Assembly (NCBI GenBank): GCA_030544215.1
Contig: JARZZO010000016.1
Span: forward strand, 52,281,501 to 52,345,500
Direction of reading: 5' to 3'
Source of the DNA: Zantedeschia hybrid cultivar
Taxonomy: Eukaryota; Streptophyta; Magnoliopsida; Alismatales; Araceae
Length of the DNA: 64,000 nt
Numbering within the stretch: position 1 is the stretch's first letter; each line of letters starts with the position of its first letter. Positions 23,789 through 33,949 of the stretch are shown here, one piece after another. The notes below the pieces were generated by a model that worked only from the letters and a program-made list of their open reading frames with translations, searched no databases and was not told where the DNA came from. The translations under genes and the position numbers were made by a program.

Positions 23789-23796
23789 GTTATGAG

Positions 23797-24904
23797 TAGG
23801 AATGTCAATAGTAACCGATTACCCGATTATCCCACTGTTCGTCAGCTTAACGGATAGTCTACGGACAATTTTTTTCTCTCTAATTAGTAAATGGATGTGG
23901 GTACATAAGATTTTCGAATTCACTTTTTTAATGGACACGAATACGGATAGTCTTGTTTTCAAAACGGCTATCTCCCACTATTCGTAAATTTACATTTTTA
24001 TATTCTAATATTCGTAAACATCTTTCTTATTTTGTTTGTCCTTTAAGGATATTAGGACTTTTAAGTGAGAAAATTTTATTTTAATTAGTTATGGACATTT
24101 ATTTTTATGCTATATTACTGATAAGAGAACTTTAATTTGAGTGATTTGCTTCTCTCTGTGTTTATATTTTATTTCAAATAAATAATTTATATAAATTTGT
24201 ATTTCAAATGTGATTTTCATAGTTAGGATTTTGCATATAAACCATTCTTAAAAGATAATTGGCAAACAAACTATTCTTGAAAACGTATTAGCACACATAT
24301 CTTTATTTTAAATAAAATGTTGCAAAGTACCTAAAATTTGGCATTTTTACAATATTTTTGTTAAAAGTAACATTTCAAAAATGTCATTATTTTGACAGTT
24401 TTGTATTATTTCCTTAAAAGTAATAATATGTGTGCAAATACACTTCTAGGTAGGATTGTCAACGGGTCGGAGACGGAAACGGAAATGACACCTTCCGCTT
24501 CCGCTTCCGTTTCCTATAAGATTTATCGGAGAAAGAAACGGAGTCGGAAGTGAGTGTTTCCGCTTCCGCATCCATTTCCGCTTTTAAATTGAAAATCGGA
24601 AACGGAAACGGAAGTAAACGGACATCATCGCTATATTGAGAAGATATTTAAAATCATTATTACTATTCACTTTTTGATAAACTTTCTTCTAGTAATTAAA
24701 AATTTTAAGAACCTACAAAGTTTTAATATAGGTAAAAATTAATAATCTATAAATTTTGAATTTTGAAATCTATTTTATCTATCAATCTAAATTTACATAT
24801 AAATATACTCAAACATGTGCCATAAAGTTATATTAAAGTGTTAAAAAGTTTCTAACTTTTTAGTATGACCTTTTTTTTATCAAATTGTTAAGAGATATTC
24901 TCGC

Positions 24905-24946
<42 letters not shown>

Positions 24947-25409
24947 ATAGATGTATAAAGTACATGATCATTCGGAAACGGAAATGGGTTAGTGGATGCG
25001 GAAATGAGTGTTTCCGTTTTCAACTCCTATAATTATCGGAGATCTATTTCCGTTTCCTATAACTTAACGGGTGGTCTTTAACGGAGTTCCGTATCTACTA
25101 ATAAAAACGGAAACGGAGCGGATAATCGGAACTCAGGTATCCATTGATAGCCCTACTTCCAGGAGTGATTTTTTTGCCAATTCACTCTTAGAGATGGTTG
25201 ATATGTAAAAAAAATCCTTTATAATTTCTCGTTTTGACTGTTAACTATGTGACAATATACTGATAACCGCTTCTATCCGGATATTAAAAAATGATTTTGG
25301 ATACTCCTTTTCCTGATAATTATAAGATAGTTACAGATACAAAATCTATTATGCGAATACGGAAACCGAATCCATTATCCGCACCGTATACTACCCATTG
25401 AAATCCCTA
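23797..25409. mobile_element. Non-autonomous hAT element (outer)
   Basis: The ends are TAGGAATGTCAAT and its imperfect inverse ATTGAAATCCCTA, flanked by 8-bp direct repeats GTTATGAG (23789-23796) and GTCATGAG (25410-25417) with one mismatch. Eight-bp duplications and TAGGG-like tips are hAT features. Subterminal regions are full of CGGATA/TATCCG words, as expected for transposase binding. Without the nested element it is about 900 bp and has no transposase. Confidence 0.85.
24451..25155. mobile_element. Non-autonomous hAT element (inner, nested)
   Basis: 705 bp with tips TAGGATTGTCAACGG and CCATTGATAGCCCTA, and 8-bp flanks CTTCTAGG (24443-24450) and CTTCCAGG (25156-25163) with one mismatch. 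Both ends are packed with CGGAAACGGA-type repeats. A (TA)n run sits near 24907-24940. It lies wholly inside the outer hAT element. Confidence 0.87.
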
Positions 25410-25417
25410 GTCATGAG

Positions 25418-26435
25418 TGGTTAACAATCCTCTATGAATAGTTAACAATGGAAAGTGAAAATAATGTCATATGGAAAGTGAGGTATTAAATTGTCAGCAG
25501 AAAAAAAACCTGACCTAGTTTTTAACCAGGGTGTCTAATTAAAATTTTCAATTCTTTTCACTCACTTTGAAATATGAACTGCCCTTATCAAGTTTTTACC
25601 ATGGTAGTTGAGCTAGGCCGTTCCAATTTGAGTTTGGATCTTATTATATCGGGTAGGGATGTGAAAGGATACATATCACGTCAAATAATAGTTTTATCCT
25701 TATTTTTAAGTAATATGTGTATCCTTATCTTTTAAGTAATATGTGTATTCTTATCCTTTTTCTTTAAAATTATTGAAAATTATAAAAAATAGATGCGCAA
25801 AGGTTGAATAATTAGACAATGCCATGTGTAAACATAGGCATAATTTTCTATCACTTCTAGAGGAAAAAAAGGCACACTATTTTTAAAAACATATATAGGT
25901 ATAAATCCTTTCTAAGTAGTTCTTATAAATTTCCTTGTGAATTATGTTATGTGAAAATGAATCTTACAAATTAATAAATGAGGGAGTGAAAGAATTAAAA
26001 CAATAACATGAATAATAAGATATGTAATTAGATAGATACATGATTGAAGATTTCATTTAAAAATGAGAATTTTAAATAAGGTATAATCAATAGTTAAGAT
26101 AAGTGAAGAACAATAAATCGATACTCGGATATTCAGACTAAAAAAAGTATGTCCTTATTCTAAATCATTTGGATATCGATAGTGCCTTTATTCTTATTCT
26201 TTAAATTATATATATCCTTAAAATTAACACTATTTTGATTTGACAACAAGATGGCAGTGCCTGAAAAGTAAGCGAACTTTTGATCCTTTAATAAGTTGGG
26301 GGGAAAGACTTGCTAATGCCTGAGTGGCTGTCGATTGGTTTGATCGGATAGTAGCACAAGAGATGTACAATTCTTTTTTAAACTCTAATTTGGTGTGCCT
26401 ATTATCTGATCAAGGATTGGATCGTCAAACAATTT
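25418..26435. other. AT-rich intergenic DNA, no gene seen
   Basis: No coding frame of note. A TAGGGATGTGAAAGG-like tip at about 25650 could mark another hAT remnant, but no matching end or duplication was found. Confidence 0.45.
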
Positions 26436-26444
26436 TTTAAAAGA

Positions 26445-26805
26445 GAGTTTTTTACATGTATGTTTCGTATTTACATCTATACTCTCAACTCTTTTGAAAT
26501 CTTCAAAAAGTTACATTATACCCTTTCATCTAAAGATTTTACATAGATAATCTTAAGTTCACTGATATTTTGCGTACATATCCTTTAATTGACTAAAATT
26601 TTCATGTGCAACCCCGACATCTCCTATGTTATCATGATTTATGAAATCTTTTTGACATATTTTGATAAAATTCACCTTAGTTTGACAGACAAATATAAAT
26701 ACAAGATTTTAAAGATTTCAGAGATATCGATGATAATATGAGAGTTAAGAATATAAACACAAATATGATATTTTCTATATATATATATATATATGTAAAA
26801 AACCT
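26445..26805. mobile_element. Mutator-type MITE, copy 1
   Basis: 361 bp, tips GAGTTTTTTAC and GTAAAAAACCT, flanked by 9-bp direct repeats TTTAAAAGA (26436-26444) and TTAAAAAGA (26806-26814) with one mismatch. Long imperfect terminal inverted repeats extend inward. The same family is at 30083-30421. No coding capacity; (AT)n near the right tip. Confidence 0.8.
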
Positions 26806-26814
26806 TTAAAAAGA

Positions 26815-27454
26815 TATAATCACGCACCGTGTGATCCAACAAGTCAGATCGTGCATAACGCAATTCTCAGGGGCAGAACTACATGCACCAGTCACGTGAG
26901 GCACATGCCTTGCCGTGCCGTTCTATCTCGTGGAGCTGACGGCAACGTTAGTTTTTTTTTTTCCGTTACAATACCAGCGTTAGGTTGGAGCAAATCTTTC
27001 TCCCTCCCTATAAGTTGAATATATAACGAAGTGGGATTATTCAGGGCAATATTCCGACTTGTTACGAGAATCTGTCATAGCATGAAGGGTATATGTAAAG
27101 ATAAAGTTCTTACAGTGGTGCTTCAGCAACTCGGAGTTTTCCAATGATGCGCATGCTAAAACTCGAATCGAACGGCCTGGACTTTTTAATAATTGTTGCT
27201 AAAGCAGACGTGTCTGGGGTCTGGAAAGCGCGAGAGGGGACCCACCCCAGATGAAACGCCTCCGTGATCGTCTCCCATTTCAAAATCTGGAACCATCTCC
27301 ACCGTGTATTTTTAGGAAAGTAGGATATGACCGTTACAAGCGCGCCGTGCGGCTCCTTTCGTATCTAACCCCATTTATTAAGATACTCTGGAGCAAAGCA
27401 GCAAAAGGAACACAACCACAGAAGTGAAGACCACCAGATTACAGAGGGGATCCG
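26815..27454 (+). promoter_or_regulatory. Upstream region of the host gene
   Basis: Noncoding. Base composition rises in GC from about 27100. A TTTATTAAGATA stretch at about 27374 is a weak TATA candidate for the gene that starts at 27658. No other element is evident. Confidence 0.4.
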
Positions 27455-27542
27455 GCAGAGAAATCCATATTGCCGAAGGTCTTCTCTTCTCCTTCCCAGC
27501 AGAGGAATCCATATTGCCGAAGGTCTTCTTCTTCTCCTCCTC
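27455..27542 (+). repeat. 44-bp tandem duplication in the 5' untranslated region
   Basis: Units 27455-27498 and 27499-27542 both contain AATCCATATTGCCGAAGG and differ at a few bases. Confidence 0.8.
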
Positions 27543-27551
27543 TTCTTTGCG

Positions 27552-27585
<34 letters not shown>
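27552..27585 (+). repeat. (CT)n microsatellite in the 5' untranslated region
   Basis: A run of CT dinucleotides with one TTT interruption, followed by TCC-rich sequence. CT-rich leaders are common just downstream of plant promoters. Confidence 0.85.
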
Positions 27586-27657
27586 GCCCCTTTCTTCTTC
27601 TCCTCCTCCTCCTCTAATCTCTCGGGTCATCTTTATCAGGAAACTCTCTCTCCGGCC

Positions 27658-28404
27658 ATGAACAGAGGAAGGTCTTCGTTCGACCAGAAGCCACCACTGG
27701 CTGTGTCCCCTCGGAGGCTCCGCCCCCGCCGGGGACTTCGCTCGGAAGCCGCCGCCCCACGAACACCTCCAGGTATACACTCCTAACGAAGAGGCCATTC
27801 CTTTAGCTCTCGATGCACAAAAGCACATCTCATAAGAATCCCGCCATGCCCATGTTTCGAAATCACAGCGCCATCTCCTAAGGAAACCCAGCAACTGCGC
27901 AGCTCCTGCGCTTCTGAACAGTCCCCCCTGCTGACGGAATACGAGAAGATTTCCCGGGAGCTGAAGGCTCTGGCCAAGAGGACCGCAGGCGACCTCCCAA
28001 ACGGCGACGCTCTACAAGCCATCGCTCTCGCCGCCCATGTCGCCGGCGATGGCTCGAGCTCTCTCTTCGAGAGAGGGAGGTTCTACGATCTGTACTCGGC
28101 CCGGAGGAACGAGCGGCTCAAGAGGAAGATGGAGGAGACCGCCGAGGAGGAGGAGGAGACGCCGGCTCGCCGCTCCGCGGCCGTCGCCGAGGCGGGGAAG
28201 AGGAGGAGCACAAGGAGGATGGACAGCGTGAGGAAGTCAGCGCCGGAAAGCTTCCAGGCGGTGGTGGGTCGGGCGCCCAGCCTGCGGTCGTCGCTGAGGA
28301 GCAGCACTAGGGAGAGCACCGCGTCCTCGGTTCTGAGGAGCGCTGTGAGGTACAATGCTGAAGGAGAGAGGAGGTCTTCTGCGCAGTCTGGCCGTAAGAA
28401 GTGA
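27658..28404 (+). CDS. Small basic plant protein of unknown function, two exons
   Basis: The only likely host gene. I read exon 1 as 27658-27772 and exon 2 as 27869-28404, giving 216 residues. The intron (27773-27868, 96 nt) has a CAG|GTATAC donor and a CACAG| acceptor, and joining them keeps the frame to TGA at 28402-28404. The ATG at 27658 is the first in-frame ATG. The N-terminus is rich in R, S and P (MNRGRSSFDQKPP). A hydrophobic/charged helix-like stretch LLTEYEKISRELKALAKR lies at about residues 60-77, then GRFYDLYSARRNERLKRKMEE, an acidic run and a basic serine-rich tail ending SGRKK. It lacks signal peptide or membrane segments, and its basic clusters suggest a nuclear protein. I do not recognise a named family. 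Codon use is GC-rich, unlike the surrounding repeats, and there are no stops, which supports a real gene. Confidence 0.72.
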
Positions 28405-29032
28405 GCCCGGAAGGAAGGAGAGATGGCTTGTGGAGTTCTTTGGGAAGAGTTTTTGGGTAGCCTGATCTTATCTCTGCAGAATATAGGGGTATATTCCTAA
28501 ATACTAGTCTTTTTGGAGCTCTCTGGAAAGGGTGATAGTACTGCAGTGTGGGAATGATTTGGCATTTTTTTTAAAAAAAAAATTCTTTATGCTGCTGTGA
28601 TCTTGTTTAGTACATTGTTCTTTGCATTTTATCTTCTTGAGACTGCTTTGGACAAAACAGTATAATTAATATACAGGAATGTTTTATTTTGCTTGTGAGG
28701 AAAGATATATATCTGTCCAGTGGATTCTTACAATCATTTTTTGGGGATAACAATGCGGCTTGATTTGATCTACATGTGGTGAGTTGGAGAATTGAAAGAT
28801 GTGACATTATCTCAGATTAAATAAGAATTGACATCTTTCCTTTTTGGGGAGAGCCCGGAGGAGGTGAATATTTGAATATGTTCAATTACTTGTGTAACCA
28901 AAGATAATTTATTTGCATTTTGTATTCAGGACGTTCAAGGTTTAGATGCATCAAGACTCTGAAAGAGGACAGACAGGGGACTTAGATAGTACTATGTATG
29001 ACATTTGGATCTTTGTTTTAGAATTAAGGAAT
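28405..29032 (+). other. 3' flank of the host gene
   Basis: Likely 3' untranslated region and downstream DNA. An A10 run at 28572-28581 and AT-rich sequence follow. No clear polyadenylation signal was singled out and no further gene is seen. Confidence 0.45.
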
Positions 29033-29444
29033 GTTTATTTGGTTGTAAAACAAAATAAGAAGGATATTTTAATCTTCTTATTTTGATTTATTTGCTTGTT
29101 TGTAAAACAAAATAAGAAGGATATCTCAATCTTCTTATTTTGATTTAGAGTAAATCTTTGCTGTAAACTAAAACAAGGAAATTAAGCTATCAAGTGGGTA
29201 GACAAAGCTCAAATAGGATTTTACTTTATATTATTTTATATCATTTCAAATAACTAAAAATAGGGTAAAATAATAAAATTATTTTAAATGACACTATTTC
29301 ACACCAAAACAATTAAGCTATCAAGTAGGTAGACAAAGTCCAAATAAGATTTTACGTTTCATTATTTTATATCATTCCAAATAACTAAAAATAGCATAAA
29401 GTAATAAAATTATTTTAAATGACACTGTTTTACACCAAAACAAA
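29033..29444. mobile_element. Palindromic MITE-like element with internal tandem duplications
   Basis: The ends are GTTTATTTGGTTGTAAAACA and the inverse of GTTTGTTTTGGTGTAAAACA. Inside, a roughly 62-bp unit (AACAAAATAAGAAGGATAT) and a roughly 130-bp unit (AATTAAGCTATCAAGT at 29180 and 29310) are each repeated twice. The target duplication could not be fixed, so the superfamily is open. Confidence 0.5.
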
Positions 29445-30073
29445 CAACTCAAAATAACTCTGTTAATACACAGGTGAGAAGGTGCTATAATATTCTTGCT
29501 ACAGCACTTGAGTGCAGTATACATATCGTTGCAATCTCTTATCTTATTACTTGTATGGATGCTGGACCATTCTTACAAACTCACAAGCAACAGTTGTTGA
29601 GTCTAGCAATTTTTAAGGCTGACATAAGAAGATGGGAAAAAGAAAAGAGAAAAAAGAAGACCACATCATCGATTAGTGATACTTCGAAAGCATAAGATCT
29701 TTAAAAGATGCTTGGATATGTGAAAATTGGGGATGAAAATTGGATATGTATAGCGGTTAAGATATCCGATACAACTTTTTAATGACCAAATATATATGAC
29801 ACACTGAAGATTTGAATCATCCGATTATCCGATCGATTATTATCTTATAAAGTTAATGGATAGTCTTTTTAAACTGATAACATGATGGATATGGTTACGG
29901 AACTATCTCAGATCTGCACCAAATCCGACCCCTTTGCATCTCTAGTGAAAACCCTTCCACCTCTTTTATAAATATATTTTTATAATCTACTTGTTTTAAT
30001 CAAAGAGTAGAATATGTATACTCATGTACTATACTAGAGTCTACACCGTCCCTAGGTACAAATCGTATGTGTA
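29445..30073. other. Intergenic DNA with a possible hAT remnant
   Basis: No gene. About 29702-29942 is rich in ATCCGAT/GGATAT words and ends CTTTGCATCTCTA, resembling a hAT tip. A matching left tip and 8-bp flanks were not found. Confidence 0.35.
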
Positions 30074-30082
30074 TATTAATTA

Positions 30083-30421
30083 GGATTTTTTGCATATATA
30101 TCCTTCAAATATACCGTATTTACATGTATAACTCAAACTCTCACGTATTAATATTAATACCCTTGAAGTCTTTAGAAATCCCTCAATCTAATGATTTTGT
30201 ATAAATATTCTTACATTTATTAATATTTTGCATATATGCTCCTCAATTCATTAAAATCTTGCATTATGTCGTGACATATTTCGTTGAAATTCACTTAAGT
30301 TTGACGGGAGGACTATAAATATAACATTTTGAATATTTCAGAGGTATTGATGATAACATGTGAGAGTTGTAAGTCTACATACAAATACGATATATTTTAA
30401 GAATACATATGCAAAAAACCC
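30083..30421. mobile_element. Mutator-type MITE, copy 2
   Basis: 339 bp, tips GGATTTTTTGC and GCAAAAAACCC, flanked by 9-bp repeats TATTAATTA (30074-30082) and TACTAATTA (30422-30430) with one mismatch. Terminal inverted repeats run about 100 bp. Shared words with copy 1 include TTTGATAA/GTATTTACAT-like and CTCTCA blocks. Confidence 0.82.
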
Positions 30422-30430
30422 TACTAATTA

Positions 30431-31271
30431 TTTCCGTCCACGGCAGGGGCATAATGTAACTTCTCTGTAAAACGTAAGAGTATTAATAAGAATAGGTTGA
30501 TCTAAGCGGAGTAGATGCAACATCGGTAAACTATAAATATATAGCAGAAAAACCCTAAAAAAATAAAAAAAGATCCCCGTGCACATACGGTGCAAGGAAT
30601 TATAAGATCTACAGTTCCAGTTACAGAAGATATTAAAAAAATACAAGATCTTGTGGACTACAACAAGGTAAATTTGTTAGATATATATCACTGGCATGAA
30701 TCTTCTTGCAACACCATGCATGTAGCACAGTGGATCATAGTTTGTGCAGGGAATTCTGCAACAATCGCCGTAGTTATGTTCTGAGGGAAATCTTAACCCG
30801 TTCAAGATTCAACCAAGTACAGTGCTCATCAAGTTGAGGGTGAAGCAATATTATTACTGATGGTTAGAATGGGAAATAATTGCTAACATCTCTGCCGTTA
30901 ATCTACGGTGTGACAAAAAAAATAATTGAGTAATTCGATCTGTTATTCAAAATGGGAATCCAGCAAACTGGTGCATTAATGAGAATTATATTAATGCCAG
31001 CAGAGAAATACTCCACGGCCATCTTTCCATATCAGTTCAATTCTGCAAGAGGCAATAAAATCAGCTAAGGTCATTCCATTGCCTGCGGTTCTCATCGTGG
31101 CAGATTAAACATGAGCTGGTTGATTCTTGAAATTCCCAGATGAACCAACCGGTCAGGTCGGTTGGCTTTGCTTTGTGTCATCCTTTAGGAGGTCATGGAT
31201 TCGGGTCAGTCGGGAGCTTAAAAATTCTTCCTATCATTCAACCACAGTTTGTTGTAGATTTTTCTCCTTCT
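30431..31271. other. Intergenic DNA, possible tRNA-derived SINE fragment
   Basis: No gene seen. At 31188-31208 GGTCATGGATTCGGGTC resembles a Pol III B box and a T-rich tail follows. The A box is unclear, so a SINE is only a possibility. Confidence 0.35.
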
Positions 31272-32410
31272 CCTTGTATGACGACCCCGTTGACCCAGTC
31301 CAGTAGTGTCAGCCCACTTTGAACTAGTAGGCGCCCCGTCTATAATGAAAACAACGTAAACATCTACTTAATTTCAGAGTGAGCATACATTCAATGCATA
31401 CATCCATGAATTTATGAAACAACTACCATTGCCATAAGAAATATCTACTATCAAATAAAACAACTGCTGAAATAAAATAACAATGTCTCCACTAGGATCT
31501 TTACAATATCCATAAAATAGAATAAATACAACTCAAAGTCTGAAACTAATTCTATTACATCACCGTACTAATGCTGAAAATAGGCAAAACCTATTTCTAA
31601 CTAAGAGAGCTCTAATATTCGTGCACCTATACTGTCTCACCCTCCTCCTCATGGTCTATCTCGCATGAAAATAGTTTAGTATGCAAGGATAAATCTCAAC
31701 CTACTCAACAAGTTCATAATCTATAAACCACAGTTTTACATAAATAACTACAATAAAAAGATATGTAACATTCATGTTTGCTGAAACTTATATCATATAA
31801 ATACATACTTCCATCTTAAAACATGCTCTTTAAATCATCTAAGTCATACTATGTGCAACTACTCTTGCATGATTTATATCATGGAATTTAGAGTACCAGT
31901 TCATACGCATGGAAACATAGTTCTTTTAAACATGAAACATGATTCATGGCATAACATGATTCAACACATTCATAAACATGCATCATCTTTTCACTTTTTA
32001 TAGGACATGCATCTAACTACATCATGAAGAATTTTTTGTTCTTCTTTTTTCTTATTTACCTAGTGACAAGGCAAGGTCCACCAAATCTTGAACTGCACAG
32101 TCGAGGGATCCACATATCCCATCCAAGGTCGGTATATCCACAAGTAAGTATATTTATAAGATTTTAACCTATTGTCTCAAGTCTTTTTATATTCTTATTC
32201 TTAGCCTTTTCCTACCTATAAGGACGTTATTGTGGGTCGGACAATTTATACTCATAAGCTGACATTGTCCACACTTTAAACAATTTAATTCATGTATACA
32301 AATCATATTGTAACAGTGCCGAAATTAATAATGCAATAATCAAGATCATTAACATGCAGTGCAATAATTTTTGTGCAGGATTGTTCATAATAATGTGAAT
32401 CACGTCCTAT

Positions 32411-32440
32411 AAATGGCGTCATCATCCCCCAACGCCTTTC
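32411..32440. repeat. 30-nt module
   Basis: AAATGGCGTC, 10 nt, AACGCCTTTC. An extra half-site GAATCACGTC lies at 32397-32406. Confidence 0.7.
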
Positions 32441-32745
32441 AGACTATCATGACAAAACAATTTAAATAAAAATTTCATTAATTTTTGAAAATCACAGAAT
32501 ATATAATAAATATGTTTGCATGAGTATTAACAGGAAATCATGAATACTGCATGCTATCAAGACATGGAGTCAAGAACAAGGTAAAACTCTCCTGAAGTAG
32601 ATAGACTAGAAGATGGTCATGATAGTAAAAACAAGTCCATAGGGTACCAATAATAGTAGGAGATCAAATTAATCAAGATTTAGCATGGTTATATGCAGGA
32701 TGAATAAGAAGAGAAATAAGGTCTTCGGGGCAACAGAAAATAGCT

Positions 32746-32806
32746 AAATCACGTCATCACATGGTGACATGAATTAGAATCGCATCAGGCTTGTATGAGG
32801 TCAATC
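32746..32806. repeat. Two 30-nt modules
   Basis: 32746-32775 (AAATCACGTC, 10 nt, GACATGAATT) and 32777-32806 (GAATCGCATC, 10 nt, GAGGTCAATC), one base apart; both decayed. Confidence 0.6.
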
Positions 32807-33313
32807 AACATAGACAAATGGGTTTCAAGGTTTAAACATGAAATTTTCATGTTTCGAGAAGAAAGATCATTCACGTAGGTTCATGTGCATCTAATATAAT
32901 CTTTGAAAACATCTTTTGTTTTATTACCATAGTACATAGTAAAATACCTTGAAAAAATGTTTTTATACATAAAAATTGCTATGAGAAAGAGATTAGTTAT
33001 CACTTGTCTCTCAATCCACGCACTAGAACGCACAGAAGATCGTCTAGGCAAGGCAAAGGACACCTCTATATGTGCACACGCCCTCTCGAGAAGCCTCCTC
33101 ATGCAGCCCTCCGAGAACGCCGGAAAGGCATGAAGAACATCCTCCAAGCTGCTCTAAACCTCTCTAAATCTCTCTCTAGGGCTAGAAGATGCACTAAAGG
33201 GGTCTTGGGGGTGAAAGGGGATTGCATAAAGGCCTCTAAGACAAGTTCTATGCAGAATAAAACCCCTACTGAAGGGAACTAATGGGTCTAAGTCGGACTG
33301 GATTTATAAACCT

Positions 33314-33382
33314 AAATTGCATTAGCTCAATTGGATGCCTTTCACACTCTCTAAATAGTGTTACTATCAGATGATGCGAATC
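33314..33382. repeat. Two 30-nt modules near the LTR tip
   Basis: 33314-33343 (AAATTGCATT, 10 nt, GATGCCTTTC) and 33353-33382 (AAATAGTGTT, 10 nt, GATGCGAATC). The position near the tip matches 21936-22003 in the related LTR. Confidence 0.65.
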
Positions 33383-33480
33383 ACACTTGAAGAACAAAAC
33401 TCACTAGAAACACCCCCAAGCCACTGATGGGCAATCTAAAGCTGCTAATGGGCATCTAATGGGTCAAGTATTACACCTTG

Positions 33481-33617
33481 AGATAACTTCATTGACATTT
33501 GACTCGGATTCATCATTCTCACCTAATTAGGCGGAATCAATGAACCACACTAAAGACTCTCTCTTTGGGAGGAAATATCGAACTTTTCTTGGAATTGAAC
33601 CTTGGTGCTCTCTCTCT

Positions 33618-33691
<74 letters not shown>

Positions 33692-33944
33692 GTGGGCCCA
33701 ACCCTTTCACACACAAAAAAAAAGACTCCAAAAATTCCCCAAAATTTAGATTATAGCTTCATGACAACTCTGATGTAAATCTATGACGGAAATATCAATA
33801 AAATGAATCATACAAGGACCCTTTCACTAATTAAAAAAAAGAAATGTCAGGTTCATCACTATTCAGCTTCTTCTAGCAAGATGATAGTTTTGAAAGAAGT
33901 GAAAAGGAGAGTGTGTGTTTGAGGATACCACAGTTTGATCAGAG
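33481..33944. other. Intervening DNA with a compound microsatellite
   Basis: No gene seen. It separates the solo LTR from the Athila element. Confidence 0.5.
33618..33694. repeat. Compound (AC)n(AT)n(GT)n microsatellite
   Basis: About 10 AC, then 19 AT, then 8 GT units. Since AC and GT are complementary, the whole tract is self-complementary and could form a long hairpin. Confidence 0.9.
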
Positions 33945-33949
33945 CACCT

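Larger units (their letters stand above)
31277..33475 (-). repeat. Solo LTR, Tekay-like
   Basis: 2,199 bp between 5-bp direct repeats CCTTG (31272-31276 and 33476-33480). The right tip is TGTAATACTTGACCC on the minus strand. The left tip reads TATGACGACCCCG on the plus strand, probably TG changed to TA. It resembles 19875-22105. No internal region is present, so the element was lost by LTR-LTR recombination. Confidence 0.82.

Noticed and set aside
25645..26230. Third hAT MITE
   Set aside because: A TAGGGATG-like tip is present, but no matching end or 8-bp duplication was found.
31140..31322. 60-codon open frame
   Set aside because: Runs into the solo LTR and has no recognisable features.
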